A stretch of 64,000 nt of DNA, taken from Hirundichthys speculiger. Taxonomy: Eukaryota; Chordata; Actinopteri; Beloniformes; Exocoetidae. A program made the position numbers and the translations under genes. Under the pieces are notes generated by a model. It was not told where the DNA came from and made no database searches. It worked only from the letters and a program-made list of their open reading frames with translations. Of this stretch, positions 25,848 to 35,747 are shown piece after piece; position 1 is the stretch's first letter; the number at the start of each line of letters is the position of its first letter. The stretch spans positions 293,865-357,864 of the forward strand of contig JAGFBZ010000365.1 of the NCBI GenBank assembly GCA_018398805.1, read 5' to 3'.

Positions 25848-27203
25848 CAAAACCAAGGAGATGATCGTGGACTTTAGGAGGCAGCGGACTGACCAGCACC
25901 CCCCCATCTACATCAACAACGCTGAGGTGGAGCAGGTCAGCAGCTTCAAGTTCCTGGGCGTCCACATCACTGAGGATCTGTCCTGGTCACTCCACACAGA
26001 CACTGTGGTGAAGAAAGCCCGGCAGCGACTCTACTTCCTGAGGAAGCTGAGGAAGTTTGGTATGAACACCAGCATCCTCACTAACTTCTACAGGTGCACC
26101 ATCGAGAGTCTGCTGACGGGCTGCATCACAGTGTGGTATGGGAACTGCACTGCCCAGAGCCGCAAAGCACTACAGAGGGTGGTGCGAGCGGCAGAGGACA
26201 TCACAGGCAGCAGCCTCCCCCCCATCCAGGACATCTATCACAGCAGGGGTCTGCGTAAGGCACAGCGCATCATCAAAGACCACACACATCCAGCACATGG
26301 ACTTTTCAGTCTGCTACCATCTGGCAGACGGCACAGGAGCCTGCCCGCCCGCACAAAAAGACTGAGGGACAGCTACTACCCCCAGGCCGTCAGGTTACTC
26401 AATTCCAGGTAGCACCTTCACTCTGCCATAAGGACTCTTTATACAACATGTCACTACATGCTTCACTACCTCAATGTCATATCCTGTGATAACAATTGCT
26501 TCAAACAATGTGCAATACTCCACTATGTGCAATATACCATATGTACTATTCATGTGAAATGAATGTTTACTTACTGGTCCCATGCACCTTACACTGCGAC
26601 ACTTTAGATAATGTTAACACTTTAATATCTTTTTATATTCCACTTTATTGTATATTTTTTCTTTTTTTCTGAAAATGTTATAGTATATATTGTTGAAATA
26701 CACTCTGTTTAAACTGTATCACTCTGTGTATATTGTATCTCATATTATCATTATTATCACTATTATCATATTATATACATATTATATACATAATTACATA
26801 CCCATATTATATTATACAATTACAATCATATTATTATATATATACTGAGTATCTATACTATACTATATCACATTATATATACACTTACATTATCTATACT
26901 TATACTATCATTATTATTATTATATTACACACTGTGACCTACTGTACACTTACCGCTTATATGCTTGAAATTTTTCCATATGCTTGAAATTTTTCATTAT
27001 GCTTGAAATTTTTCCATTGCATATTATGTTGGAATTCTCTACTGTGTAGACTGTATTTTTATCTTATTTTTTTCTTTTACCAGTATTCCCTTGGCGAGTC
27101 ATAAGCGGTTCTTTCTCCCAGCAAGCATTTCATTGCATCCTTGACCCTGTGTTAACTATGCATATGACAAATAAAAGGCTTGAATCTTGAATCTTGAATC
27201 TTC
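25848..27203 (+). mobile_element. L2-type LINE, 3' fragment in the L1 3' UTR
   Basis: An open stretch to 26412 encodes the C-terminal part of a LINE reverse transcriptase: KTKEMIVDFRR, then FKFLGVHITEDLSW, LRKLRKFGMNTSILTNFYR, TGCITVWYGN and a terminal SYYPQAVRLLNSR. An AT-rich 3' UTR and a short tandem tail TTGAATC (about three copies to 27203) replace poly(A), which is typical of L2/CR1-group elements. It is 5' truncated, with no endonuclease. It sits inside the L1 3' UTR, so it inserted later. Confidence 0.85.
26735..26935. repeat. AT-rich low-complexity tract (TAT/TTA-rich)
   Basis: Runs of ATTATCATTATT, ATATACAT and similar within the L2 3' UTR. The open frame across it is low-complexity and not a gene. 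Confidence 0.8.
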
Positions 27204-27770
27204 TATACATAGCCCATACTAGTTTTTTTTTTCCTTTCTATATTTATTATTATTGCGATCATTATTATTATTACTATTTTTTATCTTATTTTATTCTATT
27301 CATCTAATTATTTATGTGTACATTTCTTTTCTTTGGTTAAATTTTACCTGTTTTTTTTTTTTTTTTGGACTATGATTACTACTATCACCATTATCGTTGC
27401 TATTATTATTATTACTATTATCGATTCATTTAATTTACTGTTTTTGGTTTATCCGCGTTTGTCTTTTTTATGTCTGTTTTGATTTTGTCTTTCTCCTAAC
27501 ATTTTACCACATCCTTTTGTTACAATTTGAGAAATGCACAATGTTTATAACCAGTTGAGTTGATCTGTGTCTGCCTTAAAAGGAAACAATAATAAAAAGT
27601 ATTAATTGAAAAAAAAAAAAAAAGTCTTACCCTCTCAGGCTTAAACTTTTAAGTGCCACATGTTTTGCAGTGCTCGAAAGTCTAAGTTCTACTGACAATC
27701 AAAATAAAAAATGTCTTTTGTGAGAGTTTTCATTCTGATAATGAGCAAACAGGTGTTGTCTTGGTCTTAC

Positions 27771-27898
27771 CTGTGGTGAACGATGTAAGTCATGATGGAG
27801 ACCAGCAGACAGAGCAGCATCACTGCGGTGCAGGCGTACACCACTGGATGTAGGTAATCTCCAGGGTATGGAGGGAAGGACAGCACTCTCTTAAGATC
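27771..27898 (-). CDS. adgra1: ADGRA1-like exon 2, N-terminus and transmembrane helix 1
   Basis: Acceptor TTTTGCAG precedes 27898 and donor GTAAGA follows 27771. The 128 bases encode 42 codons plus AG. The peptide begins Asp-Leu-Lys, contains [19 protein letters not shown] and then the hydrophobic run [16 protein letters not shown], which is transmembrane helix 1 followed by the conserved YIVHH loop start of ADGRA receptors. There are no stops or frameshifts, and flanking intron DNA is not coding-like. It is the first exon after the start-codon exon, so the receptor has essentially no extracellular ectodomain in this transcript. Confidence 0.92.
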
Positions 27899-29793
27899 CT
27901 GCAAAATTCAAATATACTGATTATTAAAAAAAAGGAAGAAAAACTTTTCCCTTTTTTTTTAACAATTTATACTGGAACAAAATTGTTATAAATCTGCATG
28001 CATTTAAACTTGTGTTGTATTTTCAGACTGTATATACTGTTGTAGATGGGGTTTGTTTACCAGTGGCTCTGAACTATCAACCCATCCAGTTAGCCACACC
28101 AGTCATCCAGTGTGAACCACAGCAGGACACTGGAACTGGTTTACCTCAGTGGAAAACAGTTTTCTCAAGTGGGACGGGATGAAGTGCAACCACAGATGGG
28201 ACACACCTTCTGTGATGTCACACACAGGTTTTCTTGTCACCATCGTGGTGGGAGGTAGCTAGCTGTTTCAGCTTAGCTCTAGCTAACCTAGACAGCCAAC
28301 TAATGGGACCTTCTAAAGGAGCTGCATATTCTTGTACTTCTGCAAGAATGTGGCTTTAAAAAAATGTTCATTTCACCTAAGCTTCTTAAACAAGCTCTTT
28401 ACAGTAAACAAGAAGGTAACAAGAAATAAACTCCAACTATAGATATTCTGCGAGTATTAAGGGCTTCAGTGTACGATCCTTCAGCACCTCAAATAATTCC
28501 TTCTTCTGTTAATTTTACAGACCAAACACATTAAAAATAAATGCTCCGCCCATTTTTCTTGTCAGCTGTAATCTTTTCCACAGTTGTTACAGCATTGCCT
28601 GAATACATCACTCTCTTAAAATAACTTATCCATTAAAAATGTACATGATGGTAACTGTTTCCTGAAATATTAAAGTGAATTAAAAGAGGGCACATTAACA
28701 AACACTGACGGTAGATTTAGGAGCTGCTGTAAATTTGCCTTTTGCAAAAGAAAGCTTCATCTTAGGAGTGTATTATTTTTAATAGATAAGAAAAAGATTG
28801 AAAGTAAGGAATAATGGATTTGCAAGTAATGTAAATGTTCTCTAAAGTAGTTCAACTTTCATAAATCATCCTTACAGGAATGAATGTGGTAATTCATCAT
28901 TTATTTTGGTCATGTGACTCAGGAACCACCACCATCTTCTCCAGGCCAAAACTCATCTAAAATGGTCTGAGGCTAAATGGAAAACTGTTGTGGTCAGCTG
29001 GATCAAAATGTGAAACTGTTTTTGGAAATCATTGACGTCCTTCCGACTGAAGAGGAGAGGAACCATTCCAATGTATCAGCACCTTTGATGGGAGGGGTTA
29101 ACGTCTATGGCGTGGCTAGCTCATAAAATTAAGACTAAACACAGCAATGGGAAAGTAAAAGGTTTTGATCAGATCAATAATCAAAATTAACAACACAAGC
29201 ACCAACAACAAAGTACTATCAAGCCCCGCCCCCCGACGAGCCACATCAGGCAACCTTTATCAACAGCTTCACAGGTACAGCTAGTGAAGAAGTTAGAACC
29301 ATGCCCAACCAGTTATAGTTAGAACCAGTTAGAAGCACACCCAACCAGTTATAGTTAGAACCAGTTAGAAGCACACCCATACACTGCTGTGGCAGAGCCA
29401 GCAATGATGCAGAGGAGGGCAACACCTCCCACCTCAGAGGGGTTCATCTAGGAACCCCCCCCCCCCCCGAAGGTCAGAGGTCAGCATCCCTCTGTGCTCT
29501 GGTTTGTCTGGCAAGCTCATACCTGGGAATGAAAAGGGACTGGGCTAAAAGGAAAAGACCCTAACCCTGACCACCGAAGAGTGGACTGAAGCTGCTTTAA
29601 TCACCACTGAAGTAAAATGAAAAAAAAAAAAAAAAAAAAAACTCGTGCAAAAACCCCCCCAAAAAATTGTGATGGGTCAGCCAAAATGAACAAGAGAAGA
29701 GAGACCAGTCAAACCAACCCTCCGTCTACAAAGAGCCATCATGAAAACCAAACCTAAGAAACAGAGCCATGAAAACAGGCCAAACGCAATAAC
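27899..29793. other. Receptor intron 1, proximal part
   Basis: Ordinary intron with a C-run near 29457-29468, a 21-base poly(A) near 29620-29640 and a tandem duplication at about 29295-29375 (unit containing CCAACCAGTTATAGTTAGAA). No exon or coding stretch recognised. Confidence 0.5.
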
Positions 29794-30216
29794 TTAAAGG
29801 TGGGGTAGGTGTTGTTTTTTTTCAGCACTTTTTACAATATTGCCTGAAAACCTTTTCACATTCCCATTGCACCCACTGAAATAAAATTTTCGCAAAAAAA
29901 AAAACTAAACGTTTTGTTCCAGTCTAGAGGTTATAATCAGAGAAAAACTCTGACCAATCAAAATAGTGATCATCACTATTTTGATTGGCTGCATAATACG
30001 TCCATCAAATACTGTATCAATGCACTCCCACCCACCCCTCCCTCCCTCCCTGCAGTTCATGTAGTCGTGAATCGTGTGAAGGCGTGGTTTTCGAGGGGTG
30101 AGCTGAAGAGGAGGAGGTGGAGCCTTTGGGAGGAGGGAGGGAGTGTATATTTTCAAAATCTCACTTGAGTTGGATTGCTGGAACCGTTTTTCAAACAACA
30201 CCTACCCCACCTTTAA
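29794..30216. mobile_element. piggyBac-like MITE with TTAA target site
   Basis: The element is bounded by TTAA on both sides (29794-29797 and 30213-30216). Its inverted ends are AGGTGGGGTAGGTGTTG on the left and the exact reverse complement on the right. It is 423 bp including the TTAAs, with no coding capacity. TTAA plus a short TIR is the piggyBac hallmark, but no transposase relative is visible for this TIR. Confidence 0.75.
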
Positions 30217-30814
30217 ACATCAAAAATGTAAGTTCAAACTGCTGTTATCAAAACTTGGTGAATAAGAGACATTTTGCTCAGATATCCACACAAATGGCAC
30301 CAGAGCCAGATATTTAAATTACCATAAATAGATGCTGTCAGGTTTGAAGCCCAACCGATTACTTTGTTACTGAACCAGAAGTTGCAACTAGTCACAACAC
30401 AAATGATCACATGCAGTTTCACACAGCACAAATTACAAGATCCAAGAGAACCAATGCAACACACACACCAAAAGTCAAACCCACACACAAGGATCAGACC
30501 TGGTGTAGCTCACTACCATCACTCAGCTAGCAAAATCCACAACTGATCTAATAAATGACGGCAGACTTCTATATGAAGGTCATGACACACAAAAACAGTA
30601 CACCCTCATCTAATTATTCACACAAGCATCCACAAGTGATGTAGCAGCACAAAGTGGACATCCAAACACACCTGAGACATGAACAGCAGCTCACCTGAAA
30701 TACAAAACTACAAAACTACCAGCATCAAAACAGCTTAACGTTATGGAGCAACCAGCTCCATCCCTGGACCCTGACCTGATAGAAAACTAAAAAAAAAAAC
30801 AATGCATATGATGG
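30217..30814. other. Receptor intron 1, no feature seen
   Basis: CA-rich ordinary intron sequence. No exon or known repeat recognised. Confidence 0.45.
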
Positions 30815-31398
30815 TGGATTGTAGTCCGGTGTTCCTGGACTGTAGCCCAGTGGTCCTGGACTGGAACATGTGTTGACAGAAGCTGGTGGACTGTAGTCCA
30901 GTGGTCCCAGACTGTAGTCCGGCTGTCCTGGACCGTAGTCCAGTAGTCCTGGACTGTAGTCTGGTGGTCCTGGACTGTAGTCCAGTGGTCCTGGACTGGA
31001 ACATGTGTTGACAGAAGCTGGTGGACTGTAGTCCAGTGGTCCTGGACTGTAGTCTGGCGGTCCTGGACCGTAGTCCAGTAGTCCTGGACTGTAGACTGGT
31101 GGTCCTGGACTGTAGTCCAGTGGTCCTGGACTGGAACATGTGTTGACAGAAGCTGGTGGACTGTAGTCCAGTGGTCCTGGACTGTAGTCTGGCGGTCCTG
31201 GACCGTAGTCCAGTAGTCCTGGACTGGAACATGTGTTGACAGAAGATGGTGGACTGTAGTCCGGTGTTCCTGGACTGTAGTCTGGCGGTCCCGGACCGTA
31301 GTCCGGCGGTCCTGGACCGTAGTCCAGTAGTCCTGGACTGTAGACTGGTGGTCCTGGACTGTAGTCCAGTGGTCCTGGACTGGAACATGTGTTGACAG
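30815..31398. repeat. 21-bp minisatellite with a higher-order unit
   Basis: Tandem copies of a 21-bp unit containing GTCCTGGACTGTAGTCCAG are grouped into blocks separated by GGAACATGTGTTGACAGAAG, giving a higher-order unit of roughly 100-190 bp. Because 21 is divisible by three, the minus strand stays open for 215 codons as a 7-residue repeat (QSRTTGL). CTGGACTGTAGTCCAG is itself palindromic. Confidence 0.95.
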
Positions 31399-31692
31399 AA
31401 GATGTGAAGCAGTTCTCAGAAACAGAGACTCTACAGCTGAATATTAGTTCAGTTGATCACAGGAAGGATGAATGTTCAAGCATTTCTCAGTTTATACAGT
31501 AAATGTTTGAGTTTATTAAAAAAAAGACCTCTTTTTGTTTTTAAACAGCCCAATATTCCTTTTATCCACTTTCTTTAAAGTACACATTTAAGTTACACAT
31601 TTGATACTTTTTCTTCATGGTTTGATTTGAATGTGCACCATTTCCAATGGATTTGTGCATTTGGAAAAAAGAGTTATTAATCAATAAAGATA

Positions 31693-31760
31693 TATGATAT
31701 GATATGATATGATATGATATGATATGATATGATATGATATGATATGATATAAGATATGAA
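31693..31760. repeat. (GATAT)n microsatellite
   Basis: About 11 near-perfect copies of the pentamer GATAT. Confidence 0.95.
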
Positions 31761-32004
31761 GCCTGCCAAGTGAAGGGCAAAAAACTCAGCTTTAATCCTA
31801 TAAAAACCATTTTCACTCAAACCAAACACAATTGTAAGAGCAAACAGCTAAGTGAACACATAAGACATGCCACAGAAACTAGCAACTGGCTGCTACATGC
31901 TAGAAACATGCTTTAAAGACCACTCAGACAACAACTCACTGAACTAGAAGAATAAAAAAATTAATTCAATAATCAACCTGCAACACTTCTGTGTGAGTCT
32001 AAAC

Positions 32005-32199
32005 CAGGGGTCTCCAAACCCAGTCCTTAGGGGCCGCTGTCCTGCAGGTGGATGTTTGAGGCACAACACACCTGGTTCAGGTGAATGGATCTGCATCAGC
32101 TCGTCATCCAGGTCTGTTAACGAGCCATTCATCTGAATTAGGGAAACATCTAAGACATGCAGGACAGGAGTCCTCCAGGATTAAGACTGGACATCCCTG
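32005..32199. mobile_element. hAT-type MITE with 8-bp target duplication
   Basis: The left end CAGGGGTCTCCAAACCCAG and the right end, in reverse complement CAGGGATGTCCAGTCTTAA, are imperfect inverted repeats. Flanks GTCTAAAC (31997-32004) and GTCCAAAC (32200-32207) match at 7 of 8 positions, an 8-bp hAT-type duplication. No coding capacity. Its ends resemble the MITE at 16875. Confidence 0.8.
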
Positions 32200-32244
32200 G
32201 TCCAAACAAAAAGAAACATAAAAAAAAAAAGTATCCATGAACAC

Positions 32245-32460
32245 AACAAGAACTAGAAAAGCAGTCGGAGAGCGCAGACCTTCGCCAAGTGCAACAATTA
32301 TCCCATATAGCAATTTACAGATTGACATAAAATCCACCTTCTGGTTCAGATTCGGATCTTCAGATCTTCTGAAATCTGATAGAGGTTCCCATTGTCAATC
32401 CTTGAGTCAAATTTCATGAGTTTTGGCCAATAATGGAGATCTGGGGGGGGAGCTCAGATA
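32245..32460 (+). mobile_element. RTE-like LINE 3'-end fragment
   Basis: Contains AGTCGGAGAGCGCAGACCTT, nearly identical to a stretch at about 55931, and a later run with CAAATTTCATGAGTTTTGG. Conserved blocks of this kind occur in the 3' ends of fish RTE-type LINEs and derived SINEs. No coding part remains. The family call rests on recall of that signature. Confidence 0.45.
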
Positions 32461-33470
32461 CAGTAAGGGATGTTCATGTCTGCACATGTCCAGGTTTTCT
32501 CTAAGTTAAAGGTAAAATGTGTTTCACACAGCAGTTATTGGTCATCAGTTTTTCCTGGAGGTGGGAGTGGAAGCAGGAAAAACAGCTGCATCCTGACGAC
32601 AGCGTCATCTTCGTAGTTTCACAGACTCTGTCATATCGTCCTCCCATCATCCCCCTCTCTGGGACAGCATGCTCTCATCATGCTCCACTGAACAGCCATC
32701 TATTAGAGCCAGCATGACTGATTAAATCCTCTGCAGATCCCAGAAAAAAGAAAAGACACACAGCAACAGCAACGGAAGCGCACACCGCTTTTATTTCGGC
32801 TGACCGACCACACCGAAGCATCACACAACATTTAGTAATTAGGTTCCTTTGATCTGAGGCCTCCGTTTGAGCACAAACATGCATTTCAGGTCATTCAAAA
32901 TCATTTCCAAAGAATTTTAGAAACTAAGTTTGAGAAAACCAGAACATGTGACAGACAGAAGTAGATACATCCATGTTTCCTTAACATCATGACTCACATT
33001 CATACTATTTTCATCGCCATCATGTTTGGACAAAGAACAAAAATGATGTGGGCCAAGTAGCCCTGCATCCATAGATTTAAGACAATTTCAGTCAGGTTGT
33101 GCTTATTATCAGTCCTTGATTAATTGATCATCAGCAGGTCTGCAGACTTGAATAAACCAGATGTTTTGGTAGTTTGCTCATCTGGAATATTCAGGTGTGT
33201 TTGGCAACTGTTGCAGCGCATCGATACAAATGGACATCTGTAAATCTTCCCAGAAGTGGACCTCTCAGCAAATTTATCCTGAAGTCAGTTCACGTCAGAA
33301 ATACAAAGAGCCCAGAGCCTCCACGCCTCACAGAGCACATTAAATGTTAGAGTCCATGACAGCACAATTAAAGAAAAGGCTGAAATAGAAGGATGTGGGT
33401 TTGTCAGGACTGAGACTCTTCTGTTGAAACGTAGCATCAAAGCACAACTGAGGTTCACAAAACTGCATCT
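32461..33470. other. Receptor intron 1, no gene seen
   Basis: Ordinary intron sequence. I found no convincing exon with splice sites or clear repeat structure. Confidence 0.45.
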
Positions 33471-33479
33471 GAATAAACC

Positions 33480-33830
33480 GTAGTGGAGTCATCTGGCCTC
33501 AATACTCAGCAAACCCAAACCAAAACCCAAGCACCATGGTGGGTTGTTCTACAGTCACAGGACCTGGACCATGATACGTTCATACCAGAGACAAAAACAG
33601 CTACACCTAGACTGAATCCAGGGCAGCGACAGGACAATGATCCCAAACCCAGAAACTATTTCACATCAGAATGGCTGAAAAATAAAAAAAATCAATGATT
33701 CTGAACAGCATCGTCAAAGTCCAGATTTCAACCTGATCAAAATACTGCGGTGGGACCTAAAGAGAACCGTGCATGTCCAAAAATGTCCAATCAACAGAGG
33801 TCACGCTGTAAAGAACAAACCGTGCAGTAA
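33480..33830 (+). pseudogene. Tc1/mariner transposase remnant, heavily decayed
   Basis: In broken forward frames: PGQRQDNDPKPRNYFTSEWL, then SPDF-N-LI and a Trp-Asp-Leu-Lys-Arg stretch. This follows the Tc1 catalytic region (DNDPKHT...EWL...SPDLNPIE.LW..LK). Stops and frameshifts separate the blocks, and the acidic third catalytic residue is not visible. No terminal repeats found. Confidence 0.6.
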
Positions 33831-34036
33831 TCATCGGGGTACTTACTGCTGCCCACATCTTTTCCCCCTTTTTTCTTCGTTTTTGTTAAATAAATAATGA
33901 GGTGAAAGGATTTTGCCAAACATTAAGAACCATGACGGTCAGAGAATTTCATTCTGCTTGTTTACAAAAATATAAACAACTTTTCAGGTGTTTTCCATGA
34001 ATGTGTGAACAGTAAAATGGGTCAATGAAGACTTAC

Positions 34037-34063
34037 CATCAGTTTTATTGGAGCTGTACTTCA
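34037..34063 (-). CDS. adgra1: ADGRA1-like exon 1, 3' end with start codon
   Basis: On the minus strand the exon ends ...AAACTGATG followed by the donor GTAAGT (GT at 34036-34035). The ATG (34039-34037) is the last codon of the exon. An in-frame TGA at 34063-34061 lies 24 bases upstream, so no longer N-terminus can be read in this exon. Spliced to the helix-1 exon it gives Met-Asp-Leu-Lys. The exon extends 5' (to higher coordinates) as untranslated leader; its transcription start is not resolvable by eye. A start codon split off at an exon end is a weak signal alone, but the phase and the resulting N-terminus both fit the family. Confidence 0.75.
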
Positions 34064-34079
34064 GTGTGAGTCTCTGGTC

Positions 34080-34800
34080 CCTCCCCTCCCTCCGCCCCCC
34101 AGCCTTGTGAAGGACAGGTTTGATCAGGGGGGTGTTATGTCTCCAGGTCCAGCAGATCTGATCTGGTCTCGTCCCGTCTGATCAGAAGTCTCCAGGAGTC
34201 CCGGGTCCTCTAGGAGCTCTGCTGGGGACCCCCCCTGAGGACCCCCCCCTGGGGCCTCTGCTGCCCTGCATCCATCCACACTGCTGATCGGATCACAGCC
34301 CGGTGCTGCTCTGGGTCTGACACCAGTGAGTCTGACTCCAGAGATGAGGATGAGCTGCTCTCACATCCAGATGTGATCTAGGGTGACGGCGGCGATGACG
34401 TCATGAGAATATTCCAGTCTTCCACTCACCTGAATCTGAGCAGGTAAACATGGCTCTGAGCTTCAGTCGCGTTAAACTGTTTATTTTCCTCATCCAGGAC
34501 GCCTCCTGCACAGCAGACATTAAACATGACGTCTGTAAAACACTGACTGATGAAGGATGGTGGTCCTCCTCCCCGGCAGGATGGGATCCGGACGTCCTCG
34601 GTCCTCGGTCGGTCGGTGAGTGGAGACCGCTTTTTTGACGCACGAGGAAAGATTGTGACGTCTCCTCCGTCAGCTGAAGCTCGTGCAGCAATGGTGATCA
34701 GCTGATCTGATCTTAAATCAGGTGGAATCACGTGACCACGGTTTACTCTGTATCTGACTGGTGTCACGTGAGCAGCGTCAGGATTCACTATGACGCGACT
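34080..34800 (-). promoter_or_regulatory. CpG-rich candidate promoter and 5' UTR of the ADGRA1-like gene
   Basis: This stretch is much richer in G+C and CpG than its surroundings and lies directly upstream of the start-codon exon. It has a full palindromic cAMP response element TGACGTCA at 34396-34403 and two CACGTG E-boxes at 34729-34734 and 34765-34770. No TATA box stands out, as expected for a CpG-island promoter. Transcription start and exon 1 length are not determinable here. That these sites are used is inference. Confidence 0.5.
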
Positions 34801-35281
34801 TTAGTGCACGCGGCTCTGTTCTCTCGCTATCTAAGCTCTCGCTATCTAAGACTGTGATTATTAAGGGGGTCCCTTCATGGGGGAGTCCCCATTGTTTCAG
34901 CTCTGGGAGTCACCCCATCATTTCTGCGCTCCCTCTGCGCACGCGCCAAACTGAAGACGAATTATAGTGAAACCACATGCACATATTTGTATTGAATCTG
35001 ACGCGGTTTTAGTTTTAATATTTTAATGAAAAATTATTTTTTTCACGCCTTGCTGACTTATAGGATTTTATTAAAGGGCTCATATTTTGTTTCTTTGTGT
35101 TTTCTAAAATATCAGCAATGTTTGAACAATGAAATACGGTCTTGCACATGACTGGAGGCTCAAAAGTGAGGAGGAAATATTGGTAAGTATATTTAAATGC
35201 ACAGGAAACAGGATTTGTGAAGTTTCTGGACCCTAAGCAAGAACTTTGTGAGATAGCTTCCACATCATCACAGCTGCCTAA
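34801..35281. other. Upstream flank of the gene, older repeat DNA
   Basis: AT-rich sequence with a short duplicated TCTCGCTATCTAAG. From about 35072 (TTAAAGGGCTCATATTTTG) it may be an old repeat that was the target for the hAT at 35290. Its continuation appears at 40189-40264 and after 41872, once the later insertions are discounted. Confidence 0.4.
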
Positions 35282-35489
35282 TGTGCCATCAGGGCCGGCT
35301 CTACCCAATTTGGCGCCCTAGGCGAGATTACACTCCGGTGCCCCCCCCCCCCCCCCCCCCCCCCACCCCCCCACCCCACCCCCCAAAGCCCACTGCAATT
35401 CAATGACAACAACCAACTGAGCAATCACGACAGTTTAATTTGAGCATTTGAACAATGACAAACTCAACGGTAGCAACAGTTACTTTCAA

Positions 35490-35747
35490 CTAAACTTGTC
35501 TTTTAACTAGTTTACACGTCTGGACACGTCTGGACTTCCTGGCAGCAAAGGCATCTATGGTGTCATTAAATGACACCTGCCTGGACATTTCACGGTTTAT
35601 ACTCATCAGGGCAGGTCCATTTAAACGCACCTGAGACATGGTGGATCTTAGGTATGTTTTGATGAGCTTTAATTTGGAGAAGCTCCTCTCTGCAGTAGCA
35701 ACTGTCACAGGACATAAGAGGACATCCATACTGTAACACCACAGCAT
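35490..35747 (-). pseudogene. hAT transposase C-terminal dimerisation domain
   Basis: Reads TVATAERSFSKLKLIKTYLR followed by STMSQVRLNGPALMSINRE and NDTIDAFAARKSRR. This is the hAT family C-terminal dimerisation region of the ZMYM-like type. It covers only about 85 residues of a protein normally over 500 residues. N-terminal zinc finger and catalytic regions were not found in this element. Confidence 0.88.

Larger units (their letters stand above)
17745..27617 (+). mobile_element. Near full-length L1-type LINE, dead, with two later insertions
   Basis: The element lies between two copies of the 17-bp sequence AAAAAAGTCTTACCCTC (17728-17744 and 27618-27634), a target-site duplication fused to the poly(A) end as expected for target-primed reverse transcription. 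It has a 5' UTR, ORF1 and ORF2 (endonuclease, reverse transcriptase, C-terminal region), a 3' UTR and a poly(A) tail. Its total of 9.87 kb includes a probable solo LTR (22683-24830) and an L2-type LINE tail (about 25848-27203); without these it is about 6.35 kb, normal L1 size. It is antisense to the receptor gene. Frameshifts and an internal deletion make it inactive. Confidence 0.92.
1912..34063 (-). other. adgra1: 5' part of adhesion GPCR group A gene (ADGRA1/GPR123-like), span of visible exons
   Basis: Three minus-strand exons read as one transcript: a leader exon ending in ATG (34037), a helix-1 exon (27771-27898) and a helix-2 exon (1912-2035). Phases fit: ATG ends its exon in phase 0, the next exon starts at GAT and ends in AG, and the third starts with T to complete a Ser codon. 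The start Met-Asp-Leu-Lys followed directly by helix 1 is, from memory, the layout of the short-N-terminus receptor ADGRA1, unlike ADGRA2 and ADGRA3 with their long ectodomains. ADGRA1 is an orphan adhesion-family receptor reported mainly from brain; it sits in the plasma membrane. Introns are about 6.1 kb and 25.7 kb and are filled with repeats. Downstream exons are not in the window. The paralogue call is inference; the ADGRA group call is strong. Confidence 0.85.

Noticed and set aside
30741..31388. 215-codon minus-strand frame of 7-residue repeats
   Set aside because: Explained by a 21-bp minisatellite lacking stops; no splice or start context.
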